Origin: Achromobacter spanius
GTDB lineage: Bacteria; Pseudomonadota; Gammaproteobacteria; Burkholderiales; Burkholderiaceae_B
Assembly: GCF_029637605.1 (NCBI RefSeq)
Contig: NZ_CP121261.1
Coordinates: 4,960,001-5,024,000 of the forward strand
DNA length: 64,000 nucleotides
Direction of reading: 5' to 3'
In this document: positions 16,845 through 24,849 of the stretch, one piece after another
How positions within the stretch are numbered: the stretch's first letter is position 1
How the letters are laid out: each line of letters opens with the position of its first letter
Program-made: the position numbers and the translations under genes
The notes under the pieces: generated by a model
Databases searched by the model: none
What the model was told of the DNA's origin: nothing
The model's input: the letters and a program-made list of their open reading frames with translations, nothing else

Positions 16845-17455
16845 CTCCTGTCACCCCCCGCTATGCCCATAGCGCGCTGCGGCCCGACCTGGCGCGCATC
16901 GCCGGCTGGATCGAGCCCGGCAGCCGCGTACTGGACCTGGGCTGTGGCGACGGCGCGCTGCTGGCGCACCTGCGCGACCATCGCCAGGTGCGCGGCGCGG
17001 GTGTCGAACTGGACGACACCTGCGTCATCGCTTGCGTGCGGCGCGGGGTCGAGGTGATTCAGCAAAACCTGGAAGACGGGCTGGCGCTGTTCGACGACAA
17101 GCAGTTCGACACCGTGGTGCTGTCGCAGACCTTGCAGTCCATGCATCGCACCGAGCACATCCTGCGCGAGATGGCGCGCGTGGCCCGCCACGGCATCGTG
17201 TCGTTTCCCAACTTCGGCTACTGGCCGCATGGCTGGGCCATCCTGCGCGGGCGCATGCCGGTCACTGGCCAGATGCCTTACCAGTGGTACAACACGCCGA
17301 ACATCCACCTGTGCACGCTGCGCGATTTCGAGCAATTGGCCGACGAGCTGAAGCTGCGCATTCTTGAACGCGCCACCTTCAACGAAGGCCACGAGGTCAA
17401 GCTGTTCCCAAGCTGGCGCAGCACGCTGGCGGTGTACCGTTTCGCCACCCCCTGA
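16841..17455 (+). CDS. metW: methionine biosynthesis protein MetW
   Basis: Methyltransferase-fold protein of 204 residues found paired with MetX in proteobacteria and thought to be needed for or to enhance its activity. The SAM-binding-like motif [12 protein letters not shown] lies near residue 29; [10 protein letters not shown] and [14 protein letters not shown] are typical MetW segments. The ATG at 16841 overlaps the metX stop. The longer frame from 16625 is inside metX and was discarded. It is part of the same SAM-controlled transcript as metX. An imperfect hairpin CCGACA-N10-TGTCGG follows the stop at 17460-17481. Confidence 0.95.
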   Translation: MTPVTPRYAHSALRPDLARIAGWIEPGSRVLDLGCGDGALLAHLRDHRQVRGAGVELDDTCVIACVRRGVEVIQQNLEDGLALFDDKQFDTVVLSQTLQSMHRTEHILREMARVARHGIVSFPNFGYWPHGWAILRGRMPVTGQMPYQWYNTPNIHLCTLRDFEQLADELKLRILERATFNEGHEVKLFPSWRSTLAVYRFATP

Positions 17456-17515
17456 CATTCCGACACCGATCCTCCTGTCGGCGCGGCTGAACAGGCCCTA
17501 AAATGCCGCAAGCCC

Positions 17516-18814
17516 GTGGCGCAACGCCTGTTGCACCACGCCGCCGCGTTTCAGGAGACCGTCATCACCGCTGTATCCAACGTCTATACCAGCCCCCGCG
17601 TGGCCCCCTTGCTGGTCCTGGGCTTTGCCAGCGGACTGCCCCTGGCGCTAACCGGCGGTACCTTGCAGGCCTGGGCCACCGTTGAAGGGGTGCCGCTACA
17701 GGAAATCGGGTTTCTCACGCTGGTGGGCACCGCCTACACCATCAAGTTTCTTTGGGCTCCCTTTGTTGACCGCTACGTGCCGCCCCTGCTGGGCCGGCGC
17801 CGGGGCTGGATGCTGCTGACGCAACTGCTGCTGGCCGTGGCGATCATGGTGATGGGGGCGCTGTCGCCGTCCACCGCGCTGATGCCGCTGGCCTTGCTGG
17901 CGGTGCTGGTCGCTTTCCTGTCCGCCACCCAGGACATCGCGTTCGACGCCTATTGCACGGACGTGTTGCGCAAGGAGGAACGCGGCGCGGGCGCGGCGGT
18001 CAAGGTCATGGGCTACCGGCTGGCGATGATTGCGTCCGGCGGCTTGGCGCTGATCATGGCGGACCAGTGGATCGGCTGGGGCTATACGTATGTGCTGATG
18101 GGCGGACTGATGCTGCTGTGCGCGATCGCCACGCTGCTGGCGCCCGAACCCGAGCACGTCGCGCGCGCGCCGCGCAATCTGGGCGAGGCAATCGGCGAGC
18201 CTTTGCACGAATTCTTCACCCGTCGCGGCGCGCTGTCGATACTGGCGCTGATCGTGCTGTACAAGCTGGGCGACGCCTTCGCGGGTGCCTTGTCCACCAC
18301 CTTCCTGATCCGCGGCGCGGGCTTCTCGCCCACCGAGGTCGGCACCGTCAACAAGGTGCTGGGCCTGGCCGCCACCATTGTCGGTGCGTTGGCTGGGGGC
18401 ACCTTGATGGCGCGCTGGGGCTTGTACCGGTCGCTGATGGCCTTTGGCCTGTTGCAGGCGGTGTCGAACCTGGCGTATTGGCTGATCGCCATCAGCCCGA
18501 AAACGCTGTGGCTGATGGCCACCGGCGTGGGTATCGAAAACCTGTGCGGCGGCCTGGGCACGGCGTCTTTCGTGGGCCTGTTGATGGCACTGTGCCGCCG
18601 GCAGTTTTCCGCGACGCAGTTTGCGCTGCTGTCCGCGTTGTCGGCCGTGGGCCGCACCTATCTGGCCGGGCCGCTGACGCCGCCGCTGGTGGAATCCATG
18701 GGCTGGCCGGGTTTTTTCCTGTTGACGGTGGTGATCGCCTTGCCCGGCCTGGTGCTGTTGCACGTTTTGCGCGGCACCATCGACACGATGGAAAAGCAGG
18801 GCGACCAGGCCTGA
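17516..18814 (+). CDS. ampG: AmpG-family muropeptide transporter (MFS)
   Basis: Inner-membrane major-facilitator protein of about 432 residues with some 12 hydrophobic segments. The opening SPRVAPLLVLGFASGLPLAL and the later KFLWAPFVDR and SATQDIAFDAYCTDVL are characteristic of AmpG, which imports anhydro-muropeptides for cell-wall recycling and links recycling to beta-lactamase induction. The start is doubtful: GTG at 17516 is the only standard start before the first membrane segment and has no ribosome site, while AGGAGA at 17552-17557 is followed by GTC ATC and no normal start codon. Confidence 0.88.
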   Translation: MAQRLLHHAAAFQETVITAVSNVYTSPRVAPLLVLGFASGLPLALTGGTLQAWATVEGVPLQEIGFLTLVGTAYTIKFLWAPFVDRYVPPLLGRRRGWMLLTQLLLAVAIMVMGALSPSTALMPLALLAVLVAFLSATQDIAFDAYCTDVLRKEERGAGAAVKVMGYRLAMIASGGLALIMADQWIGWGYTYVLMGGLMLLCAIATLLAPEPEHVARAPRNLGEAIGEPLHEFFTRRGALSILALIVLYKLGDAFAGALSTTFLIRGAGFSPTEVGTVNKVLGLAATIVGALAGGTLMARWGLYRSLMAFGLLQAVSNLAYWLIAISPKTLWLMATGVGIENLCGGLGTASFVGLLMALCRRQFSATQFALLSALSAVGRTYLAGPLTPPLVESMGWPGFFLLTVVIALPGLVLLHVLRGTIDTMEKQGDQA

Positions 18815-18833
18815 CGCGACGGCAGGCTGGCTG

Positions 18834-18864
18834 AAAAAAATGGCGGCGCACAATGCGCCGCCAT
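18834..18864 (-). terminator. intrinsic terminator of the universal stress protein gene
   Basis: ATGGCGGCGCA (18840-18850), loop CAA, TGCGCCGCCAT (18854-18864) is a perfect 11-bp stem. Read on the minus strand it is followed by a run of seven T, the standard intrinsic terminator layout, eight bases after the stop of the universal stress protein. On the plus strand the same hairpin follows ampG but without T's. Confidence 0.85.
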
Positions 18865-18871
18865 GTTCAGG

Positions 18872-19741
18872 CTAGCTTTCGTCTTGCAGCCGGACGATCA
18901 GCACGTCGCTGGGCAGGGATTCCAACAGGCGTTCGGCCACGCTGCCGATCGCGGTGCGCAGGATGCCGGTGCGGCCATGCGTGCCCGTCACCACCAGGTC
19001 TGAACGGTGGTGGAACGAATATTCCGACAGCACGGTCTCGGGCTGGCCGGGTTCCAACACCACCTGGGGCGGTGTCCGGCCCGCCAATTCGGGCGTGTTG
19101 GCGGTGAATTCCCGCGCGCTTTGTTCCGCGCCCTTGTAGAAGCTGCGCGTGACGGCGTCGTCGGGCGCGGACTTGCCCTGGAACGGTACGTCATAGGCGT
19201 GGAACAGCGTCAGGTTGGCGTTGGGCGCCAGTTGCAGCGCGGCACGCAGGGCATGGCGCGATCCGTCCGAAAAGTCGGTGGCCACCAGCACGTCGCGATA
19301 CGGCTTGCGCGGACGGGTCTTCACCACCAGCACCGGTTGGCGCGCCTGGCGGGCGAGCTTTTCGACGGTGGTGCCCAGTAGCAGCCGGCCCAGGGTTTCG
19401 TCGCGCGCGGTACCGGTGACGATCAACGAGCAGCCATAGCTGTCGGCGGTTTCCAGGATCTGCGTGAGGGGGTCGCCCGACACGACGACCACTTCGGTGG
19501 AAACGTCGGCGGCGGCCAGGTCTTCGGCCAGCTCGCGTTCGGCCAGCGCCTTGTGGTCGGTGGACAGCCGCCGCCAGACCGGGGTGGTCAGGCGCGCCGT
19601 GGTGGCGTGGCTTTCCATGACGTGCAGCACGATCAGTTGGGTGCCGAGTTCACGGGCGAGCTGTAACGCGCGGTCCAGGGCACGGTCGCCGCGCGCGCTC
19701 AGGTCGGTTGCCAAAAGGATGGGGCCTGTTTGCTGTGTCAT
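18872..19741 (-). CDS. tandem-domain universal stress protein
   Basis: Cytoplasmic stress protein of 289 residues made of two UspA domains (about 6-145 and 150-285). The first begins ILLATDLSARGDRALDRAL and the second DVLVATDFSDGSRHALRAAL. The ATP-binding motif G-x2-G-x9-G-S is intact in the second domain (GTHGRTGILRTAIGS) and similar in the first (GTARDETLGRLLLGT). Such tandem Usps help survival under starvation and low oxygen. A perfect FNR-type palindrome lies 110-123 bases upstream, which points to induction when oxygen is short. A clean terminator follows. Confidence 0.93.
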   Translation of the reverse strand: MTQQTGPILLATDLSARGDRALDRALQLARELGTQLIVLHVMESHATTARLTTPVWRRLSTDHKALAERELAEDLAAADVSTEVVVVSGDPLTQILETADSYGCSLIVTGTARDETLGRLLLGTTVEKLARQARQPVLVVKTRPRKPYRDVLVATDFSDGSRHALRAALQLAPNANLTLFHAYDVPFQGKSAPDDAVTRSFYKGAEQSAREFTANTPELAGRTPPQVVLEPGQPETVLSEYSFHHRSDLVVTGTHGRTGILRTAIGSVAERLLESLPSDVLIVRLQDES

Positions 19742-19850
19742 ACCTTATCTCCCGGTTGTGGCCAGGGTGGCGAACCCCGCGTCCGCGCAGCCTGGCTTTA
19801 GGGCCCATGAGGGCATGTCCCGATTGTCTCGCCGCGATGCAAATCGGGAA

Positions 19851-19864
19851 TTGATCGATATCAA
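19851..19864 (-). promoter_or_regulatory. FNR/ANR-type binding site upstream of the universal stress protein
   Basis: TTGATCGATATCAA matches the FNR/CRP-family consensus TTGAT-N4-ATCAA at every defined base. Reading toward the stress-protein gene, a GACAAT element lies about 30 bases from the site centre, the spacing expected of a class II FNR promoter with the site at about -41.5. The stress-protein start is at 19741. It could also influence the divergent UPF0126 gene (start 19973), but the promoter geometry favours the stress protein. Confidence 0.8.
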
Positions 19865-19972
19865 CGCACGGTCCAGCGTAGGGGATGGCGCGAGGGGCTG
19901 CAATGCCGCCTTGCGCCAGGTCAGTCTCAATACAATAGGGTCCGATCCCCCGTCATTCCTGAAATTTCCCCC

Positions 19973-20611
19973 ATGCTCTCCGACATATCCCCCCTGTTGC
20001 TGCACACGCTGTACCTGGTCGCCATCGTGGCCGAAGCGATGACCGCGGCGCTGTCGGCCGGCCGGCGCGACATGGACTGGATGGGTGTCTGCATCATCGC
20101 GTGCGTGACGGCGCTGGGCGGCGGGTCGCTGCGCGACGTGCTGCTGGGGCATTACCCGTTGACCTGGGTCATCCACCCCGAATACCTGTGGATGACGGGG
20201 GGCGCGGCCATCCTGACGGCGTTGATCGCGCCGGTGATGCGGCGGCTGCGCAGCCTGTTCCTGCTGGCCGACGCGCTGGGCCTGGTGGCCTTTACCGTCA
20301 TCGGCTGCCAGGTGGCGCAGATGATGCAGTTGCCCATTACCGTCGTGCTGATCAGCGGCATGATCACCGGCTGCGCGGGCGGGGTGCTGCGCGATGTGCT
20401 CTGCAACGAAGTGCCGCTGCTGTTTCGCAAGGAACTCTACGCCAGCGTGTCCGTGGTGACCGGCGCGCTGTACCTGGGCGGGCAATCCCTGGGCCTGTCG
20501 GCCAACGCCGCCGTGCCGCTTGCGCTGGTGGTGGGTCTTGCGCTGCGCCTGCTGGCCTTGCGTTTCAACTGGCAGATGCCGAAGTTTGTGTATCGGGACG
20601 ATTGGCACTGA
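19973..20611 (+). CDS. UPF0126 / TRIC-like membrane protein
   Basis: Inner-membrane protein of 212 residues with about six to seven hydrophobic segments. Two repeated halves carry the same motif: GGGSLRDVLLGHYPL near residue 49 and GCAGGVLRDVLCNEVPLL near residue 134, the double Gly-Gly-x-x-Arg-Asp signature of the YadS/YicG family. The family was renamed after structural similarity to trimeric intracellular cation channels, and some members have been linked to glycine transport. Which role applies here is not visible. The ATG at 19973 follows a C-rich leader without a clear ribosome site. Confidence 0.85.
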   Translation: MLSDISPLLLHTLYLVAIVAEAMTAALSAGRRDMDWMGVCIIACVTALGGGSLRDVLLGHYPLTWVIHPEYLWMTGGAAILTALIAPVMRRLRSLFLLADALGLVAFTVIGCQVAQMMQLPITVVLISGMITGCAGGVLRDVLCNEVPLLFRKELYASVSVVTGALYLGGQSLGLSANAAVPLALVVGLALRLLALRFNWQMPKFVYRDDWH

Positions 20612-20753
20612 TCGCCGGTTACTGAGCGCCTGCCGGCGTCGCCCAGCGGACCGGATTCGGCTCTGCAACAATTTTCTTATTTGTGTTTCAATAGATTTCT
20701 AGTATCTTCTCGCTGTCTCATACCATGCCTCGCGCAGTACAAAGGGGAGCCGA

Positions 20754-21467
20754 TTGGACGTCAAAGCGCCCGCCACGATTCCGTATTTTCTGCAGGAACA
20801 AATTCGCGCGTTGATCGTGGATGGCACGATCCGGCCCGGGCAGCCGCTGCGCGAGCAAGAACTCGAGCAGCGTTTCGGCACCAGCCGCAGCCCGATCCGT
20901 GAAGCCCTGCGCCTGTTGGAACTGAGTGGCCTGGTCACGCATATCCAACGCAAGGGCTTTCGGGCCACCCTCTATACCGAAGCGCAGATCCGTCACCTGT
21001 ACATGCTGCGCGCCGAACTGGAGGCGTATTGCATGCGCCAGTTGGCCGACATGCAAGACCTGTCGCCGCTGTTGGCTGAATTGCGCAGCTATGACCAGGC
21101 GATCGCGTCATCAATGGCCAAGCGCGACGCGCGCGCCTGCATTGCGGCCGCCCGCGAGTTCTATCTGGCCTGCGCCCGGTTCACGGGCAATACCCCGCTG
21201 ACCAGCATGCTGAGCAAGCTCTATGAACAGGTGGAGCCGCTGCGCTTCCTGCTGGCCAAGCGGTCGGTGCAAACCCATGTGATCCAGTCGTACACCAACA
21301 GCATCACGCTGGCGTTGACGGCTCGCGACGTTGACCGCGCGGCTGAGTTGACGCGCACGTATGTGCTGGAAGTGCTGCCGAGCATTGTGGAGGCCTACCG
21401 CGAAGCCTCGGGGCAGACGGCTATGCCGGCCACGGTAGACGCGCCCGCCCGCTACGCCCGAGGCTGA
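20754..21467 (+). CDS. GntR-family (FCD) transcriptional regulator
   Basis: Regulator of 237 residues: an N-terminal GntR winged helix at about residues 10-75 (LQEQIRALIVDGTIRPGQPL, then SRSPIREALRLLELSG) followed by an FCD effector domain. The start is a TTG at 20754 with an excellent AGGGGAG site five bases upstream; no ATG is in frame nearby. It is transcribed toward the convergent pxpC gene 13 bases away. Its control of the pxp genes is possible but not shown. The leader (20670-20710) is markedly AT-rich and probably holds the promoter. Confidence 0.87.
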   Translation: MDVKAPATIPYFLQEQIRALIVDGTIRPGQPLREQELEQRFGTSRSPIREALRLLELSGLVTHIQRKGFRATLYTEAQIRHLYMLRAELEAYCMRQLADMQDLSPLLAELRSYDQAIASSMAKRDARACIAAAREFYLACARFTGNTPLTSMLSKLYEQVEPLRFLLAKRSVQTHVIQSYTNSITLALTARDVDRAAELTRTYVLEVLPSIVEAYREASGQTAMPATVDAPARYARG

Positions 21468-21480
21468 TCCGCTCAGTTCG

Positions 21481-22479
21481 TCAAGCTGGTGCCAGCACCA
21501 CGCGCAGGGGCGCCAAGGCCTCGTGCAATTGCGCAAAAGCGCGTTCGCGCTCACCGTCCAGGCGCTGCGCGTCTTCCATCGTTATCTGCTGAAAACGCAA
21601 AGCTTGGCCGGGCGCGGCCTGCGCCAGCGCCGGCAGGTCCACCGTGGCGATCTGCGCAATCTTGGGATAGCCGCCTGTGGTTTGCCGGTCGGCCATCAGG
21701 ATGATGGCTTCGCCGCCCGCGGGCACCTGCACGGTACCGAAGCAGGCGGCCTCCGACAGCATCTGGCGCGGCGTGTCCATGCTTAGTGCCGGGCCAACCA
21801 GGCGATACCCCATGCGGTCCGATTGCGGGCTGATGCGGAATTCCGCCGTGGTGAAGGCCTGGCGCGAGGCTTCCGAAAACGCTTCCCAGTGCATGCCGGG
21901 CAGAAAGCGGATGGACTCCCGCCGCTTATTGGCGACGACGCCGGGCAGATAGATGCGCAGATTCCATAGCGCCTGCTGCAAGGCGTCCAGGTCGCGGCCC
22001 TGCGCCAGCGGCGTGCGCAGCGCAATCTGGTCGCCCTTGGCCAGCGTGCGTCCCTTGAAGCCGCCAAAGCCGCTGCGCAGATACGTGCTTTCGCTGCCCA
22101 TTACCGGTGGCAGGGCAAAGCCGCCGTGCACCGCCAGATAAGCGCGCGCACCCGTCGCGGCACGGGCGCCAAAGGCCAGCGTGTCGCCCGCGCGGGCCAC
22201 CAGCGGGCGATGCACGGGAATGTCCTGCCCGTTCAGCGTGGCGCCCAGATCGGCGCCGGTAAGGGCGAAACAGGCCGGCAAGTCAAAGCGCAGGGAGGGA
22301 CCTGTCAGCGTCATTTCCAGCGTGGCCGGGTCGCCCGTGTTGCCGGCCAGAGCGTTGGCAAGCCGGTGCGCGCGTTCGTCCATCGCGCCCGCGGTGGGAA
22401 TGCCCTGATGCTGGTAGCCCTCGCGGCCCCGGTCCTGGAAGCTGGACAGCATGCCGGGCTTGATGACGGTCACGCTCAT
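21481..22479 (-). CDS. pxpC: 5-oxoprolinase subunit PxpC / biotin-dependent carboxyltransferase family
   Basis: Protein of 332 residues of the KipA/PxpC family. The opening PGMLSSFQDRGREGYQHQGIPTAGAMDE is cut here to its key parts: SFQDRGR near residue 13, then GIPTAGAMD near residue 26, with MADRQTTGGYPKIAQI near residue 257. These are conserved in the carboxyltransferase-like fold. In E. coli PxpA, PxpB and PxpC together cleave 5-oxoproline to glutamate using ATP. The start overlaps the pxpB stop (ATGA at 22476-22479). No pxpA gene (LamB/YcsF family) is in the window, so it is either elsewhere or the pair has another amide substrate. Confidence 0.9.
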   Translation of the reverse strand: MSVTVIKPGMLSSFQDRGREGYQHQGIPTAGAMDERAHRLANALAGNTGDPATLEMTLTGPSLRFDLPACFALTGADLGATLNGQDIPVHRPLVARAGDTLAFGARAATGARAYLAVHGGFALPPVMGSESTYLRSGFGGFKGRTLAKGDQIALRTPLAQGRDLDALQQALWNLRIYLPGVVANKRRESIRFLPGMHWEAFSEASRQAFTTAEFRISPQSDRMGYRLVGPALSMDTPRQMLSEAACFGTVQVPAGGEAIILMADRQTTGGYPKIAQIATVDLPALAQAAPGQALRFQQITMEDAQRLDGERERAFAQLHEALAPLRVVLAPA

Positions 22480-23210
22480 GGCTGGCCCTTGCGGATGCGG
22501 TCGAATTCCTCGGGTGCAATCGGCACGAATCGAACGGAATCGCCAGGTTGCAGCAGCGCTGCGGGGGCGCGGGCGGGGTCGAACAGGGTCAGCGGGGTGG
22601 CGCCGATGATGTTCCAGCCGCCCGGCAGGCGGCTGGGGTAGATCACGGTCTGGCGATTGGCGACCGCCACGGCGCCTGCGGGAACGGCGGTGCGCGGCGA
22701 GGGCCGGCGTGGAATGTTCAGCGGTTCATCATGCACGCCCAGATAGGCATGGCCGGGCGCGAAGCCCAGCATGAAGACCATGCTGCGCCGCTGGCTGTGC
22801 AGGGCGATGATGGCGTCGGGCGACAGGCCCGCGGCATGCGCCACGTCGGCCAGGTCGGGCCCATGTTCGCCGCCATAACAAACGGGAATGTCGATGTCGC
22901 GTCCGCCCACGGCGTCGGCGGGTATGCCTTCGGCCAGCAAGGCGTTGATGCGGTCGGTGAGGCTGGCGCAGGTGGGGCCGTTGCCCAGGCCGTCGGGCCG
23001 GTAGTGCACCGCGACTGCGGCAAAAGAAGGCACCACATCGGTGACGCCCGCCCAGCGCGCGTCGCGCAGTTTGCGCGCGGCGGCCAGGCAGGTGCGGCCG
23101 AGGTCGGCGTCGATGCGGTCGCCGAACGAGACGACGATGCAGCGGTCACCCTGGGGCAGGATGCGCCAGCGAGGGCAGGCCGAGGAAGGAGGTTCGGAAG
23201 AATCGTGCAA
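22476..23210 (-). CDS. pxpB: 5-oxoprolinase subunit PxpB (KipI family)
   Basis: Protein of 244 residues of the KipI/PxpB family (allophanate hydrolase subunit 1 fold), the partner of PxpC. Conserved segments are GDRCIVVSFGDRID near residue 22, DIDIPVCYGGEHGPDL near residue 105 and FMLGFAPGHAYLG near residue 146. The proposed start is TTG at 23210, which falls in the 23-base gap after the VOC gene and follows an AGGTG site; the longer frame to 23408 lies inside the VOC gene. It is translationally coupled to pxpC and probably cotranscribed with the VOC gene. Confidence 0.88.
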   Translation of the reverse strand: MHDSSEPPSSACPRWRILPQGDRCIVVSFGDRIDADLGRTCLAAARKLRDARWAGVTDVVPSFAAVAVHYRPDGLGNGPTCASLTDRINALLAEGIPADAVGGRDIDIPVCYGGEHGPDLADVAHAAGLSPDAIIALHSQRRSMVFMLGFAPGHAYLGVHDEPLNIPRRPSPRTAVPAGAVAVANRQTVIYPSRLPGGWNIIGATPLTLFDPARAPAALLQPGDSVRFVPIAPEEFDRIRKGQP

Positions 23211-23233
23211 CGGCGTGACACCTGTTGGGCGGA

Positions 23234-23665
23234 TTACTTGGCGAAGAGCGAATCCATGTTCTTGAAGGCCTTGAATTCCAGGGCGTTGCCCGACGGATCC
23301 AGGAAGAACATCGTGGCTTGTTCGCCCACTTCGCCTTTGAAGCGGATGTACGGTTCGATGACGAATTCCGTGCCGGCGTCGATCAGGCGCTTGGACATGG
23401 CTTCCCATTGTTCCATGGAAAGCACGGCGCCGAAATGGCGCACCGGCACGTTGTGCGAGTCAACGGCGCTGGTGGCGTTGTGGCCGCATTCGCTGGGAGC
23501 CAGGTGGGCAACGATCTGGTGGCCGTAGAAATTGAAGTCGATCCATTCGTTCGAGCTACGGCCTTCCGGACAGCCCAGCGTTTCGCCGTAGAAGGCGCGG
23601 GCTTCGGCCAGGTCGCGGACCGGGAAGGCCAAATGGAACGGCGGCAGGTTGGTTTGGGCGGTCAT
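23234..23665 (-). CDS. VOC-family (glyoxalase/dioxygenase superfamily) protein
   Basis: Small metal-enzyme-type protein of 143 residues with the vicinal-oxygen-chelate fold: [22 protein letters not shown] at the start (His near residue 11 is a predicted metal ligand) and [11 protein letters not shown] near the end (Glu ligand). A central VPVRHFG strand starts the second half. The ATG at 23665 has a GGAG site; the ATG at 23686 has none. The reaction is unknown. It leads the pxpB-pxpC group and is divergent from a LysR gene, which is its likely regulator. Confidence 0.85.
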   Translation of the reverse strand: MTAQTNLPPFHLAFPVRDLAEARAFYGETLGCPEGRSSNEWIDFNFYGHQIVAHLAPSECGHNATSAVDSHNVPVRHFGAVLSMEQWEAMSKRLIDAGTEFVIEPYIRFKGEVGEQATMFFLDPSGNALEFKAFKNMDSLFAK

Positions 23666-23810
23666 GAAAAACTCCGGGTCATTCAAAGTGTGATGGTGAT
23701 GCGGATGCTTGCCTGGTGTTGCTGATCACAAGCTCCAGGGCATAGTTTAGGTATTGTTTTTTTGATTGAAAAACGATATTTTTTGTGTCTTAGCATCGAA
23801 AAAATTGATT

Positions 23811-24674
23811 GTGATCAAAGAATTCAAGACATTCATCGCCGTGGCGCGGGATGGCACCTTTACCGGAGCCGGCACGCACCTGGGCCTGACGCAATCGGCG
23901 GTCAGCGCCCAGATCAAGCGCCTGGAGGAATACCTGGGCGTGGCGTTGTTCGATCGCAGCGCGCGTGCTGCTGTCTTGAACGCCCATGGCCGCGAGATGC
24001 TGCCGCAGGCGGAAGAACTGGTGGCCATGGCCGAACGCATGGTCACGACGGCCGGCGCCGGGCAGGTCAGCGGGTCCTTGCGCATCGGGGCGATTGCCTC
24101 GGTGCAGCAAGACTTGCTGGTCGGCGCGCTGGGCCGGTTCCGCGCGGTGTATCCCGACGTGAGGGTGCGCGTGGTGCCGGGCGTGTCGCTATCACTGTTG
24201 GGGCAGGTGGACGCGGGTGAAGTGGACATGGCCGTGCTGATCCGCCCGCCTTTTGCCTTGCCGCCGGAACTGGGCTGGCAGCGGCTGTTGAGCGAGCCGG
24301 TAGTCCTGGCCATGCCGGAATCCATGCCCGTGGCGCCCTGGCGTGAGCTGTTGGCCACGCAACCGTTCATCCGTTACGACCGCGCGTCGTTTGGTGGGCG
24401 CGTGGTGGATATCTTTCTGAAGAAACATCGCATCAACGTGCATGAAGCCGTGGAGCTTGATGAGATCGAAGCGATTGCCAGCATGGTGCGGCACGGCGTG
24501 GGCGTGGCGCTGCTGCCGCAATTGCGCGGGCTGGACGTAACGGGGTTGCGCCTGCTGCCGCTAGGCGAACAGGCCTTCTACAGAGAAATCGGCATCATCG
24601 GCCGCCTGCCTTTCGATGCCGGCAGCGTACGCGAAAAAATGGCGGATTGTTTAGCCGAGGCAGCAAGCTCGTAG
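23811..24674 (+). CDS. LysR-family transcriptional regulator
   Basis: LysR-type regulator of about 287 residues. The helix-turn-helix is at residues 1-60 (FKTFIAVARDGTFTGAGTHL, then LTQSAVSAQIKRLEEYLG), followed by the usual effector domain. The start is most likely GTG at 23811 (VIKEFKTF); a TTG at 23766 would add 15 residues not seen in the family. It is divergent from the VOC-pxpB-pxpC group across a strikingly AT-rich 145-base region, the normal arrangement for a LysR gene and its target. Its TAG stop is formed by the first bases of a 66-bp repeat element. Confidence 0.88.
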   Translation: MIKEFKTFIAVARDGTFTGAGTHLGLTQSAVSAQIKRLEEYLGVALFDRSARAAVLNAHGREMLPQAEELVAMAERMVTTAGAGQVSGSLRIGAIASVQQDLLVGALGRFRAVYPDVRVRVVPGVSLSLLGQVDAGEVDMAVLIRPPFALPPELGWQRLLSEPVVLAMPESMPVAPWRELLATQPFIRYDRASFGGRVVDIFLKKHRINVHEAVELDEIEAIASMVRHGVGVALLPQLRGLDVTGLRLLPLGEQAFYREIGIIGRLPFDAGSVREKMADCLAEAASS

Positions 24675-24849
24675 GATGGGTGAAGCGCGGCAGGAAAGTC
24701 AGAAAAAAGCAGCCGCAAAACGCGCGCAACCCATCAAGCAGCGCTAAACCCAAAACGGCAGCAGCCACATAGGCAACGCCGCATGATGGGTTTCGCGCGA
24801 AACACGGTGGTGTTCTTGCCACCCGTCTCGCGCGCTGCACCCATCCTAC
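24671..24849. repeat. two 66-bp elements in inverted orientation (24671-24736 plus; 24784-24849 minus)
   Basis: Each element begins GTAGGATGGGTG(A/C)AGCGCG and ends with GCGCG(C/T)AACCCATCA; the inner 30 or so bases differ but the length is exactly 66. The ends are complementary (GATGGGT with ACCCATC, GCGCG with CGCGC), so one element can fold into a long hairpin. The two copies face each other across 47 bases between the convergent LysR gene and serA. The TAG inside the GTAGG end is the stop codon of LysR (24672-24674) on one side and of serA (24846-24848, minus strand) on the other. Four more copies lie at 39843-40225. Confidence 0.85.
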
